A stretch of DNA of 64,000 nucleotides from Tubulanus polymorphus (GCF_964204645.1 NC_134036.1:372001-436000); one strand, 5' to 3'; counted from the first letter of the stretch, positions 23,530 to 35,500 are shown. Made by a program: numbers and translations. The notes: a model not told the origin generated them from the sequence alone.

Positions 23530-26500
23530 CTACATGCGAAAAATTCCAAAGTTCGTTTCCGGAATTGGCGCGTTAAGTGAAGCGCTTAAACTGAGTCCTA
23601 GCACATCTCTAGTATCAACTGGATCGATAACACCGTCGTCCCATAACCTATAAAACAATATATACATATATACAGACCAGTGGTACGTGTGTGCGTCGAC
23701 TGATGATGGCTAACAGTTGTTAGCCGAAACGTCGCTCCTCAAATACAATCATTCTGATATAGAATTTTTCAATTTTGGCTTCGTTATTGTGGGATTTCTC
23801 TCGTCATCATCATACACGGATATTGTGTATCTACTCGTCTAAACGTGTGTGTGTGTCTTGTAGTAATGATAATATTGGACTGACGGCTGAGATGTAGCAC
23901 GTACCTAGCACTGGAGAAATAAGGACTTCCTTCGGCTTCATATTTCTGTATGACCGGATCTTTTAAAGCTTTTTCTTCATCTTCATTCCACTAAAAAATA
24001 TCATAAAAACAATCGCTTTCACATGTGAACTCGTCAGGACCTCGACCTCTCATCGATTGTGGCTGATGATATAGTTACCTCTTTACCCTCTCTCTTTCTC
24101 TGTTCTCTAGTGATTTGAGCGAGTACGTTCGCAGCTTGTTCACCACCCATTACTGATATACGAGCATTTGGCCACATGAACATAAACCGCGGACTAAACA
24201 TGAGAAAAAATAATTACAACTAAATCTTACTAAGGCTGAATACATTTGTCATCTGGGTAAGTCGTCACATTACTGAAGTCATCTCTATTCTTAGATATAC
24301 AACTTATAAGTTGTCATTTGGATAAGTCGCCAGATTACTGAAGCCATCTCTAATTTTCAGAGTCTGTATTTCTAATTCAATTTACTAAGTATGAGTCGTC
24401 ATTTGGAAATAAGAGTCATCACATTACTGAAGTCATCTCTATTTTTGAGTCTATTTGTGAATTTACTCAGTGTAAGTCATCAATATCATGATTGTTGACA
24501 CTATGTTAATGCAGAGTTTCGCTGTAATGCACATAAAACTAATAGCACACTCACCCGTAAGCTCGGCCGCACATTCCATAGTTTCCTGCTCCGTAAGAAC
24601 CTCCGACTATCACAGTGAATTTAGGAACTTTAGCGCAAGCAACAGCAGTTACCATCTTAGCGCCGTGCTTCGCGATACCGCCAGCTTCGGCCTCTCTTCC
24701 AACCATAAAACCTTTTAACGCAACAACAAGAATTGTGAAAACCACTAGTCATCAGCAAAGTGAAAATAGATTATTGAAGATAATTCAGTACTTTACCTGT
24801 GATGTTCTGTAAGAATATCAGAGGTATGTTTCTTTTGCTGCAAATTTCTATAAAATGCGTTCCCTGCAAACAGACGAACAAAACTCCATGTATTGTAAGA
24901 GCGGAATTGAAATTTGGAGAGAATTCAGGAATATTTAAGAGGTTTTTATACCTTTAAAGCTGATTCGGCAAATAATACACCATTATTACCAACAATACCG
25001 ACAGGGTAGCCCCATAGTCGAGCAAAACCTGAAATAAATAAACAAACAGTTATCCCAGGGTCCCTATAGATGGATATGAAGAGTTGGAAAGGAGATAATT
25101 TCAAATTTTGAGGAGTTTCTGCATCACTATCATATCCAATTAACAGTAGACTCCTTAATCAACCTGAAACCTGTAATTCCATTTAGGCATAGTTTACTGC
25201 AAACTAGATTAAAATTTCTTGTTGCCTTTTTCTCAGAATGGAAGGATTTTAAAGGAGTTTCAAGAAGCATCTTTGAAAGCATTTTCTGTTTTTAAGGAAT
25301 CAAGGAGTCGTATGGACGTTCAAATAATAATGAGACACATAGGTCAAATATTTCAATCACCTGTTACCAGTGTATCTCCATACATGGCTTTAAACTCATC
25401 GAATTTACTGCCATCGACAATTCTAGCGATCACTTCTCGTATGTCGAACGTTTTCTTCAGATTCTCGCTGACGATTCCGTATAATTCATCAGCTGCATGA
25501 ATCGGCGATTCGGGTTCTTCAATCGTTACCTAGTAACAAGCGTATTATTGGATTTTGATTAATTTCAACTCAGTCTCGAGAATGATTTAATATGATATTT
25601 TTCAAACTGACTTGTGGATTTTTTTTGTAGTTGAGATTTTTGATAGCTCTTCTCGCTAAATGCAAAGCGTGTTGGTCGTCTATAGCATAGTGGTCAGTTA
25701 CACCGGACTTACTGAAAATACAAATTTAAATACAAGTTACTGCTGAGCACTCTTACGATGAGTATTTTTAGCAGGTAAGACTTTTGTTGTTAAATCACTG
25801 AGTTGGCCGGTACTGATGTGTTCTGCCTGAATAAGATGGTTTCAGTAGGATTTGAACCCATAACCTCTCGACTGTTACTCTCTTTAACACCTTATCCACC
25901 AAGCCACAACACAGGATTTTGAAGGCCAAAATACAAATCAAATCAACATTGTTTCTGATTTGAAATCGACACAGATTTATAGACGCATATTTTACCTGCA
26001 ATGTAAATTAGCTCCGCCTAAATCCTCAGCGGAGACTGTTTCACCGGTAGCTGCCTTTACCTGATGAGAAAAAACACCAAACATTTAAAACCTGAACATA
26101 AAATGCCAGGGCCAGGTTTCATAGACTGAGTATCAAAGTTATCCCTAGGGGTAAATCCACAATCTGGGTGACAACCATCATAGTAACAATGAGAAACCAT
26201 GGATATAACTTGACGAATTTCAAAATGTTCCCAGGGACTATTTTTCTTCCACATCTGGATTATTGGTTACTTGAATCACTGCATAAGATTGACTATTTTT
26301 TATAAGACTTACGAGAGGTGGCCCGGCCAGGAAAATTGTGCCCTGTTTTTTTACGATGATGCTCTCGTCAGCCATGGCTGGTACGTAGGCCCCGCCCGCC
26401 GTACAGCTGCCCATCACTACAGCTATCTGAGGAATTCCTAACGACGACATGTTCGCTTGATTGTAGAATATCCGTCCGAAATGATCTCGATCTGGAAACA

Positions 26501-27707
26501 CGTCGGCTTGACGAGGTAAATTAGCACCTCCGGAATCAACTGTAAATAATCACATCAATTTAAACTCTCCATTTATATAACCATCAAACAGGGTGGCGCC
26601 AGTTACTACAAATTACAATTATCTGAGACTTTTACACAAAATTCCCTGAGTGTAAGTGAATCAGAGAGATTTTTTTAGATTTAAAAATTCAGTTCAATTA
26701 TCATTGAATCACGTATTGTTAAAGAAACACGTGGTCAATAGCATTATCAGAATTCCCTCCCGAGTTCTCCAGGTTTTTGGTAAAATTTGTCAAACTCCCG
26801 GAATTTTTCTGATTCACACAGTTTTCCAGGTTAGCGGCGCCACCCCGCTAAACACATTAAACAATACACACCTAAATAAATGCATGGAAGATGATTTTGT
26901 TGAGCTATTTCCTGAGCGCGTAGATGTTTCTTCACAGTTATCGGATAGTAAGAGCCTCCCTTGACAGTCGGGTCATTCGCTACTATCATACATTCAACTC
27001 TACACCAAAAACAAAAAAATTAATAAATTACTTATCATAACACGATTTAGAAAGAATCAAATCTAAAACGATGATATTAGTTTTACCCAGAGACGCGACC
27101 GATTCCCGAAATGATTCCACCGGCCGGCACGTCCTCTTTACCATACAGCTCATAACCGGCTAACTGTGACATCTCCAGAAACGGCGAACCTGGATCTAAT
27201 AGGCTGGTTATACGATCGCGTGGTAACATCTTACCTCGCGATGTCTGTCTCAATCTCGCTTTCTCACCGCCACCTATTGGAGATTATATACATCACACAG
27301 CTCGATTTCGACAATCAGAGTAACGGCCTAAAACCGACGGATCAGAATTTCGCGCCTACCTTGAACAATTCTGGATACATTTGATTTCAATTCGTCGACG
27401 ATCTCCTTCATTCGGCCATAATTACTCTTAAAATAGAAAAAATATTTCAGCTCAGAAAAAAAAACCATGCTTGCTACTGACCCTGTCCCTGCTGAACAAA
27501 CTCCAATCCAGACTGAAGAAATAGGCAAAACTTTAAATCGATCGATCGATGTCCGGCGGGACGTACCTGATATTGTTGCGAGTTGTACTCTGGTTTGGTA
27601 CCGATCGTTGGACAGCGATCCACGTGATATAATCTACTTCTCAAACTGACAGTTCGGGCAATTAAAACACAACCAGTTCTAAAAACAGGCGACGATGACG
27701 GAATCAT
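23530..27707 (-). CDS. MCCC2: Methylcrotonoyl-CoA carboxylase beta subunit, mitochondrial (complete, 14 exons)
   Basis: Carboxyltransferase subunit of 3-methylcrotonyl-CoA carboxylase. It moves carboxyl from biotin (on MCCC1) to 3-methylcrotonyl-CoA in leucine catabolism in the mitochondrial matrix. Exons, in order: 27707-27567, 27426-27360, 27273-27087, 26999-26872, 26539-26313, 26060-25996, 25711-25612, 25529-25361, 25028-24952, 24863-24797, 24711-24555, 24193-24079, 23990-23905, 23647-23530. They sum to 1704 nt (567 residues), close to the human 563. The N-terminus is rich in Arg/Ser without acids (matrix targeting). Hallmarks are [48 protein letters not shown] and [16 protein letters not shown], ending in NFGIFRM. 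MCCC2 is chosen over PCCB from these and the C-terminus. At exon 8 a cryptic donor seven bases inside the exon was rejected because it would delete V-T of the conserved LVTGFAR. All splice phases are consistent; no lesions seen. Confidence 0.96.
23700..23730 (+). ncRNA. Hammerhead-ribozyme-like motif
   Basis: CTGATGA, one T, a perfect 7-bp stem (GGCTAAC..GTTAGCC, 4-nt loop), then GAAAC: the order of core 1, stem II and core 2 of a hammerhead. The extra T before stem II and the lack of a clear stem I/III make activity doubtful. Such motifs are known in Penelope-like elements and retrozymes. It lies in the last MCCC2 intron. Confidence 0.4.
25805..25918 (-). mobile_element. tRNA-derived SINE in an MCCC2 intron
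   Basis: On the minus strand a tRNA-like head is visible, with an A-box-like TGGCTTGGTGGATAAGG (about 25890-25907) and a B-box-like GGGTTCAAATCCT (about 25847-25859). They are about as far apart as in a tRNA with a long variable arm. The acceptor stem is not intact, and the element continues into a non-tRNA tail, so a SINE rather than a functional tRNA gene. It lies between MCCC2 exons 6 and 7. Confidence 0.7.
26107..26246. mobile_element. Family C repeat
   Basis: CCAGGTTTCATAGACTGAGT to TGTTCCCAGGGACTATTTTT; matches 14214-14330. MCCC2 intron. Confidence 0.6.
26589..26852. mobile_element. Family E repeat, both ends visible
   Basis: Left CAGGGTGGCGCCAGTTACTA and right GGTTAGCGGCGCCACCCCG are inverted partners; the interior has CAGGTTTTTGGTAAAATTTG. 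MCCC2 intron. Confidence 0.6.
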
Positions 27708-29168
27708 CCTGCAACAAACAAACTTTACTGTACGGCAAATTTTTCCTACAACTTACGATATACAACCTACGACATCATGACTACCGTCCGCTAGCGCCAC
27801 CTCAGGGTATTTGTATGGACACCGGTACCGGACTATTGATTGATTACTCGGACTACTGGCGTTGCTGGCAGCGTCTATAAATACTTATTGCACCGCCAGG
27901 CATTTAAGGATTTTTGCCGAAGTATTGCTACTCCGTCCAGCGCCCATAGTGGACACTTATGAGGCCTTTTTATGAACCAGCAAAATCGAAATAGATTAGC
28001 TATATAGATTATATAGCCGATTAGTGTCAATTAGCATAACCGGGTATGTTGGTTGATAAAAACGCCAGGTAGAAAATATTCAATTATGGCCTACTCAGCA
28101 GCGACTTCTACCGAGAACACCATATCGGTTGGATTAGATAATCGGCATACTTGCTCGCCGAGCGAGTATGCTGAGTATGCTAATCGATTATGATAACCAA
28201 TGTTCATAAAAATGACGGATTATGACATAATCCATGCTCATAAAAACGTTTTGCATACTCGAATATACTAATCGAGTGTTCATAAAAAGGCCTATGGTCA
28301 GCTAATGAGAGTAAGCACAGGGAAGCGAGTTATACCGTCGGCGCTAGTCGATAAATAGTATGACCGGAAATGTGATAATTTTGCGATTTGCTCGAGATTT
28401 TTCGTTTTCAACTGCTTATTTATCAAATGTGAGTTGAATTGATAGTTTGAAAACAGTTGATATGGAATTTAGAGACTGTTCAGAATAAGATGCAGTAGTT
28501 GTCATCAAACTGAAATAAACGGAAACTCATCAGGTTTTACGATATATTTCCCCGACCCCATCTGATGACAATTCGTACCCTGCATATATACAACGTGTCC
28601 CCACATTTCGACAAGCTATTTACAAATCCTACTTAACTGAATCATATATTTTCCTGTTTATCATCTGACTATTTTCTGTTTGACATCAGATTTGGATCTA
28701 GCTAGGGGCTGTAAGAACATAATTGTACTATTCCAGTATTCTGATAATGCTTCCACAAGCAGAGTTGTAAAATTTTGTTGGCAAGACGCGTATGAAATGT
28801 CCAGAAACTAACAACAGGATTTGAGCATAGTCCGGTATATTGGAAAACTTTTAAAAATGAGTTAATGAGCTACGTCATGAGTTGACTATGACATCAGTGA
28901 TCTGATATAGTTTTTGAAAAGTAAGAACTATAGGCCGACAGCTGATACACTGTTGTAAAATTCATTGATGTTACGCAGTTTCAATTATGGCTTCATTTGT
29001 TAAACTATAAACTCTTTGTATCACTGTTTTTATAGCCCAACAGGACTGACAGATTTTCACGATGATGAGCTCTATGTGAGAAGTGTTTGATGAGTGTTAA
29101 CTTCCGTCCATGTTTCTGTACCGTCCACTCTCGTCCACTTTCTCGTCCGACCAGATATCTGATGCAAT
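27708..29168. other. Intergenic region between MCCC2 and the first ZO candidate exon
   Basis: These 1.46 kb lie between two divergent gene starts, so they should hold the MCCC2 promoter and perhaps the most distal ZO promoter. A 332-bp inverted-repeat element occupies 27962-28293. A CTCF-core-like word (AGCGCCACCTCAGG) lies at 27793-27806, just upstream of MCCC2. No gene recognised. Confidence 0.5.
27962..28293. mobile_element. 332-bp MITE-like element with perfect 16-bp TIRs
   Basis: AGGCCTTTTTATGAAC at 27962-27977 and its exact complement GTTCATAAAAAGGCCT at 28278-28293. The interior has more TCATAAAAA words and a strong hairpin, CATACTTGCTCG/CGAGCGAGTATG, near 28147-28171. No coding capacity. 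Confidence 0.75.
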
Positions 29169-29434
29169 ATGAATAATGCTGAATACAGGTATGTCAAAAA
29201 TTCACAATAATTTCGATGCAGAATTTTATTTTATTAATTCGTTTATATTTCTTAACTCCTCATCTCTTAACTAGTAAATACACTTGGAACTATGATACTG
29301 CTGACGCGAGGACACGCCCGGGTCCGCGGGCTCAACCACCGCATACTGATGCGAGGAACGGCCCTTACTCTCAGGATACAGCTGATACACGGAGAATTGA
29401 TCCTAACCCGCAAACTAATAACATTCCAGAAACA
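29169..29434 (+). CDS. Candidate alternative 5' end of ZO gene, isoform start 1 (two exons)
   Basis: ATG at 29169 opens a 20-nt exon (29169-29188) before donor GTATGT. The acceptor at 29273-29274 joins in frame to 29275-29434, which ends at donor GTAAGT. Together they encode exactly 60 residues, beginning MNNAEYSKYTWNYD, rich in Arg, Pro, Thr and Asp with two DTAD(A/T)R motifs, and end in phase 0. The first common ZO exon at 49023 starts in phase 0 and lacks a start codon before PDZ1, so this end could splice to it across about 20 kb. No domain recognised. It could instead be the 5' end of an unrelated gene. Confidence 0.45.
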
Positions 29435-30725
29435 GTAAGTTGAATTTAATTCTTATTTTGGCAGAAAGTTGGATATTTTGATATCTCATTTGGATGGTAC
29501 AGCAGACTCCGCTCAAGTCTGATCTTTTGACTTGAGAGTGATATCTGAGTTGGATGGTACAGTAGACTCCGCTCAAGTCTGATCTTTTGACTTGAGAGTG
29601 ATATCTGAGTTGGATGGTACAGTAGACTCCGCTCAAGTCAGATCTTTTGACTTGAGAGTGATATCTGAGTTGGATGGTACAGTAGACTCCGCTCAAGTCA
29701 GATCTTTTGATAACTGAGTTAGATGATACATAATTCAAGGGTAAAAAATCCATGATTTGGTTGGATCTTGGACTGATTTTACTATATTTCTCAATTGTTC
29801 GGTGTTTATATTTAGAAAGTACGAACAAACATTCTGCATCAATCGCCAGAACAGTTGACAGGTTGTGATAAAATTACTGACATTCATTAATATCAAATCG
29901 CTTTATTTCGTCAGCCAGGAAATTTTACCAATTTGGTAAGTCAGTCTCAAAAATACCTTTAAAAAGAAGTTTTTTTCGTATAACCTAGGAATGGAATCTA
30001 TTTTCGATACTTTCGTTGTCATCGGTTGTGATTTGATTAGCGAAAATAAGAAGCCGTCGTAATTAAGGGTAAATAGTTGATGTAAATCAGAGGGAGTCTT
30101 ATCCATACATTCCACTGTATATTACCAGTTCGATCAAATTACATATACACGTATAGTAAGAGTTCCTATTGTTTTAAATCACAGACCACAATGAGTCAGA
30201 CTGCTAGTCGCGACTCTCGCAGTCTTACTGACTGACTCCTGGATGACTGGATAACTTTTCTTCCGATGAAGAATCAAGTTTAGTTTTCGGTTTTTGTCCG
30301 GTTTTGGAAGTCAGCGTTTTTTCGTTGAAGGAATACTGATTTCAGCAACAACGCGCCCTGGAGATTATTGTGTCTATTTTCGGCTTTCGACGAACTCACC
30401 TCACCTGCCTGAGCCTCCTTCTATATCAGCTGTTCATTATTTCAATCATTTTATGGTGAAACTTTAGTTCGATGATATCTCGCCAAAGTGTTTATACTTG
30501 ACAAACTCGAACCCGGGAACACGACGTATCTGACTAACGCGCTATTGTCTCAGAAGTTCAAATTCTTCTAACTCTGTTTTACAAAGTCAATTGTTCTTAT
30601 ACTTGAAATTCATATTCAGGAAATTGAAACAGATTTAGGAAATTGAAACAGATTTTTCATTGCGCAGTTGAAGTTTGGACACTGGTTTAACTGTAGCGAT
30701 TGTTGTAGGATTGATCGATTTTACG
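29435..30725. other. Region between candidate first exons 1 and 2
   Basis: Contains the 60-bp tandem array (29490-29715) and otherwise AT-rich DNA. I see no exon with both a start codon and a convincing donor, and no known RNA gene. Confidence 0.4.
29490..29715. repeat. 60-bp tandem repeat, about 4 copies
   Basis: The unit contains GATGGTACAGTAGACTCCGC and the hairpin arms CTCAAGTC/GACTTGAG. Copies are nearly identical. A single diverged copy lies at about 10205-10300. The minus-strand reading frame across it is a by-product of the 60-bp period. Confidence 0.9.
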
Positions 30726-31019
30726 ATGGCTCGAAAAAAGGATCAGAAAGAATCGAAAAATCTGCATTACTCTAAACGACTTGCGCCCCCTAGGGGTAGA
30801 TACGGTCACCCGGTGGTGCCATCTAGAGGCAGATACGGTCACCCGGTGGCGCCCCCTAGAGGTAGACACGGTCACCCGGTCCCGTACTGGTATGGGTCGT
30901 TACCACATTTTCATTCGGCGTGGTGGGATTTCGAGGATAGTTTGAGAGAAGGTGAATGGACTTCGTCCCGGCACCGTTCGCCCTATTTACCGTACCCCAG
31001 CCCGCACGGACGCAGTAGG
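30726..31019 (+). CDS. Candidate alternative first exon 2 of ZO gene
   Basis: ATG at 30726 (MARKKDQKES..) opens 98 codons ending R at 31019, directly before a GTAGGT donor, in phase 0. Residues about 20-52 are three tandem 11-residue units of the type PPRGRYGHPV. The rest is Trp/His/Ser/Arg-rich (WWDFEDSLREGEWTSSRHRS). The exon is clearly GC-richer than the flanking DNA, which supports coding. It fits as an isoform-specific N-terminus for the ZO scaffold, whose common part begins at 49023 in phase 0. No known domain; the link to ZO is inferred. Confidence 0.45.
30783..30881 (+). repeat. 33-bp tandem repeat (3 copies) inside candidate exon 2
   Basis: Three 33-bp units (starts 30783, 30816, 30849) keep the reading frame. 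Each begins with a word resembling the CTCF core on the minus strand: GCGCCCCCTAGGGG, GTGCCATCTAGAGG and GCGCCCCCTAGAGG. The coding reading is an 11-residue repeat. Confidence 0.85.
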
Positions 31020-31712
31020 GTAGGTTTAACTGAATTTATTTTTGAACTATGATCGTGTCGTAGCTGAGTTCAGAGTTTCAGAGGAATGTTAAACAGCTGT
31101 TGATATAAATATCATATCGATATTTTACAGATATATCATATTACACACGAGCGGGCGTCGGTTACATTTCAATATCAATTTCACTATTCTATGTTGTTGT
31201 ATATATACATATGGTAACCTTTAAAAAGGGAAACATTTGTTGAAAATAAATGTTTGAAAAACACTTTTTTAACAGTTTAATTTCGCATGTAATTTATTTT
31301 GATAATTGCTCGTATTAAACGTAAGGGAGGTGATTTTTAGAATATCGGTAAAATATTTCTACGATGAGACAGATGTTTTCGAAATGTTGAAGTGTTTTGT
31401 CAGGAGGTGGAGAGAGTGAGAGAGAGGGGGGGTGACGTTGTTAAGTAATTTGTTTCTATCTGTTATTCTGTGTGTTGAGTAGTAGTAGTTGTCGATGTGA
31501 TCAGAGTCCGGTGAACGAAATCTTCTTTGAAACCAGAATCAAAACTTTCTGTCGTCATCTTCGGGAAAACCATGATTTTCTGAATGCTCGAATTTTCGTC
31601 GTTGGTCGTCGGTATTTTTCGCCTGATATTATTTTCGATTATTTCGCGGCGTGTAATTTCGTGGATTTTACACCGACGACGACGACCGCTGCCACCAGGG
31701 GGAGACGCCGAG

Positions 31713-32171
31713 ATGCCGTTTGCTAGGATCGTCTCGTTGTCGAGGTTGGATAGCGTGAGTTTATTGTCGCTACCGGTCGGAGAGATCACTCCGGATGATA
31801 AATCTCTTCAACACGGTTTAAATACTGATTCAGTTTCAAACTGTGAAGATAACCCTCTCTTGGAGCAGCTGTTCGATGAACGCTCATCCTCCAAATCGGA
31901 TCATACGGAAATTCAGTTAAATTCTGGAGAGGAAGATGAGAAATTGATTCAAACTGTGACTCCTCTACCGGCGGAGTCGACTCCGGAAGTCGACTCCGAA
32001 CAACGGGATACGTTGTTACCTGCTCTGAGCGTCTATACCGTTTTACCTGACCAGCACCAGGGGGAGACACCTGATGGAGGTATAATTTCGCCTCCGGTAG
32101 GATTTCGCACGTCGGAGGAGTCGATCCGTCTGCTCCCTTCACCTCCTCCGAATATCAATACTTTTCGATCG
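31713..32171 (+). CDS. Candidate alternative first exon 3 of ZO gene (long, acidic)
   Basis: ATG at 31713 (MPFARIVSLSRLDS..) gives 153 codons that stop exactly at TCG (32171) before donor GTAAGA, in phase 0. The product is acidic and Ser/Pro-rich (NCEDNPLLEQLFDERSSS, GEEDEKLI, LPSPPPN), looks disordered, and has no domain I recognise. The exon is GC-rich within AT-rich surroundings. CTCF-like words CCACCAGGGGGAGAC (31692-31706) and ACCAGGGGGAGAC (32056-32068) sit just before and inside it. Phase and strand match splicing to the ZO body at 49023, but it could belong to a separate unrecognised gene. Confidence 0.45.
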
Positions 32172-32320
32172 GTAAGAAATTTCAATCTCAATTTATTTCT
32201 TCGACGCTTGATTTTATCAAATGCAATAATAAGGGGGATATATAGTTGATGCTACGATATCAACTTGAATTCTGCATTTGAGAGATGTCTACTTTATAGC
32301 TAAATAGGACTTGACCAGAC

Positions 32321-32570
32321 GCGGATCCAGAGTGGGGTTTCAGGGGTCGTGACCCCCCTGCTCAGCTACCAAAAAAGTTTTTTGTCATTTTCTTGAAGAA
32401 GTTATGTACTCAAGACAAATCGGGCGGACAGTACCGGTACATAATCGGTACCCTATCATCTTATGTTTGGCCCAACAATATGCCGTCTAGGCCATCTATC
32501 AGAGATTTTAGTCAGCGGTTTAACATAAACATTCTTTATTAATCCCTTCTGGAAAAAATCCTGGATCCGC
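32321..32570. mobile_element. 250-bp element with GCGGATCCAG TIRs
   Basis: GCGGATCCAG at 32321-32330 and CTGGATCCGC at 32561-32570. The interior begins AGTGGGGTTTCAGGGGTCGT. No coding capacity. Confidence 0.6.
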
Positions 32571-35500
32571 ACTTGTTGACTAGTCGAATGGGGTCCCTAC
32601 ATGAAAGGTAAAATAGACTGTGTCCTAGCTCGTCGTAGAATAGGGTCTGTAGGTAGAATAAGTTGTGTACTTGTATGAGTGATTATTGTTGAAAGCCTGG
32701 GACTCTCTTTCTCGATAGTCTAGTCCTACTGGGTGACGCTGTCACGTACAGTACTTTACAAACAATGGGCTCGTTCCAGGGTCTCGCTGTAAAATATATA
32801 TATCTATATATATATATATATACACAGTCCACGAGGTGTATTAATATACACACATGTAACAAGGAGTACTACAGACGATTACTACAACGCGTTGTAGTCT
32901 AATACTAATCATTTATAACTGAGATTATAATTCATTATGGTATTAAACATATTTACTATATATCATTAGTGATTATGATCGGTGTTTTGTTTGGAGTCTG
33001 AGAATTTGTGAATATTTCAAGCGTGTTCGCAGGGATTTATTATTGAGTTATGTCTACTATGAAGGTATTCAGGGATTATTTTAGATTAGTAGCTTTCCAT
33101 TCATATTCGCTTAACTTTTTACTATGATACATATTTTTATTACGTAGATGCTTTTTAACTGTTATCTGAGACACTAAGTTTATATAGAGGAACAGCTACT
33201 TTTTGAGAATACTGATTTTACTGATAATCAAAATAGGGATTAGAGAGAATAGAATTTATACGTGACATAGATTTGAATAGTGTAATATATGTCAATGTAT
33301 AGATGTATAATTTTTTAAACATTATCAATATCAGTTACTTTAACTAGTATTTTAACTGTATTGGATATCATTAACTGTTCTACGTTTATGATAAGACAAT
33401 TTTAAATAAGATTGGATTAGATACTATTTAATTAATCCATGACATGTGAATTAACATTTTCAATTTGAAAACATTGTCAATATTGGTTATTTTTCTAACT
33501 AGTATTTTAACTGTAGGTATCGGATCATCCTGTTCCAATTTCACATGGAGAAACAGATAAACAATTTGTAAAGGGTTTGAGTATCTTATGATGTCATTAT
33601 ATGTTAAAATGAAATGTAATGAATTTATTAGAAATGGATCATGCATAAACACATATAACAGCGATGTGTGACGTACTACAGCAGTATTATAGGAAATATA
33701 ATACTTCAAAAATCTATTGAATGTTTAGAGTGTCAATGCAGCCCCCAGTCTATACACAACGACATTGCTGTTATTCATTTCAATTTAAACAGTCGAAATA
33801 TATCCAATTGAAGTTATTCGATTCAGGCAAATTTCTATGGAATTATTGTTCACTCGTGGTGCAATTATTGTTTTATTCGATGATTTCTTTACCCTGAGGA
33901 TATGAGTAACATCTATATCAATCAATCTATACCTGTCTATCTCTCTCGAGGAAATGGCTTCAATTCATATTTATTTGTTTATTTCTTGACCTGTCAGGTT
34001 TTCCTGAGATAGATATCACCTCACAACATCGAGAGAGTAAATATGAAGGTGTCCTAACACGTCCTGTATTCAAATTGACCTTATTTACTTTACTTTTAAA
34101 TGGTTGAATTCTACTATAATTGGTGTCTATATCTCCGGGCTATGTTTGTGTAGGGGCTCGTTAGTATTATTCATGTAGTATGGATTTCATTGTCGCCGAT
34201 CTAGAGCTAATGAGCGTAGAAAATTGTAATTCACATTTCTTAACAACTGTTTTTCACGCTGTTCTGTGAAATTTCAGGTAATTAAATTCAGAATCGGGTA
34301 TTGATTGAGTTGATGATATTTTAGCTCGGTTTTAGTAGATATCTTTAGGCTATTTGTATTAGGGGTTAGGGGTACAGCGAGGTCTGGCTGAAATCTGCTG
34401 TTATATTCTGGGAAAATGACTGTTTGATTAAAGCAATAAGAAAACAGAATGGTGTAATGACAAATATTAGTTTTATAAGTTATAGTTAGGATAGATGTTG
34501 GTTCTTAGCCGGGACAGTTATATTCTTGCCTACAAGTTTAAACATTCAAAATTCTCAGAGATTAATTATTAAAAAAATTGCAGAAATTTCCAGTATAGAA
34601 AACTCTCAAATACACGATATATGTGTGATACCTGTTAACTGGATTATCTGTTGAGAAAACTGGATTATCTGGAGATTAAACTGGATTAAGACAAGATGGT
34701 AAAGGATTATGAATGGATGCAGGTGACAGAGGTTTGTATATTGTTTGTCATATTTTTATAAAAGGGGGCAGGGGGTGGGGGGTTGTAGAGTGTTTGAATT
34801 TTTGACAATGTTAGATGGTGTAGAACTTGAGGGAGGGGATGGCAGGAATAAAAATAAGGAGACTTATATTAATCTCAGTATTCAGAGTTTATGAATAAAA
34901 AACCCACGGTTTATTTTGTGACAGTTTCAAATTAAACTTCTTCGTCAGAGAAATGAAAAAAATGAACTAAAACGTGTGGACATGGAGTTGAGAGGGTTGT
35001 AGTAGTATAGGTTATACCTATAAAAAATAAAAACCAACCATGTACAAATCTAAAAGCAAAATTTATTATTCAATTATTGAAAATTGAAAGTTCTTTATAA
35101 GAGCGTTTTATATATTTCCTGTACTGAATTTCTAGTTTAAATATTTTCCAGTGCTAAAACAACTTGTTCTTGTCACTACTAGAAAAACATGCAGCTTAAA
35201 AAGTGTCAATTGACGAGTAACCTAAATACAGTCAGTACATTTACTTTCATATAATGTCGCGTTGTAAAGGGTGACAAGTTTATTCCATAGAGACAATAAA
35301 AGATAAATGTCTATTTTGAATTCTGGATTTCTAGAACTATCATTGTCGTTTCATAGTCAAATTGCGATTACACGTTTGGTACAATTAATATATATAGAGG
35401 TTTATTGCAGATCAGTGGCCATTTACCTTTACTGGAATATTTGTAGTTTTAAAGTTGACCTAACAGATTTTTTCATGAATCTGTCGCGAAGGACGTATTT

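Noticed and set aside
25846-25908. Functional tRNA gene
   Set aside because: Box-like words exist, but an intact acceptor stem and cloverleaf do not; better explained as a SINE head.
29415-29828. 137-codon minus-strand frame with a repeated 20-residue unit
   Set aside because: The 60-bp DNA period keeps the frame open; no start context, splice sites or homology.
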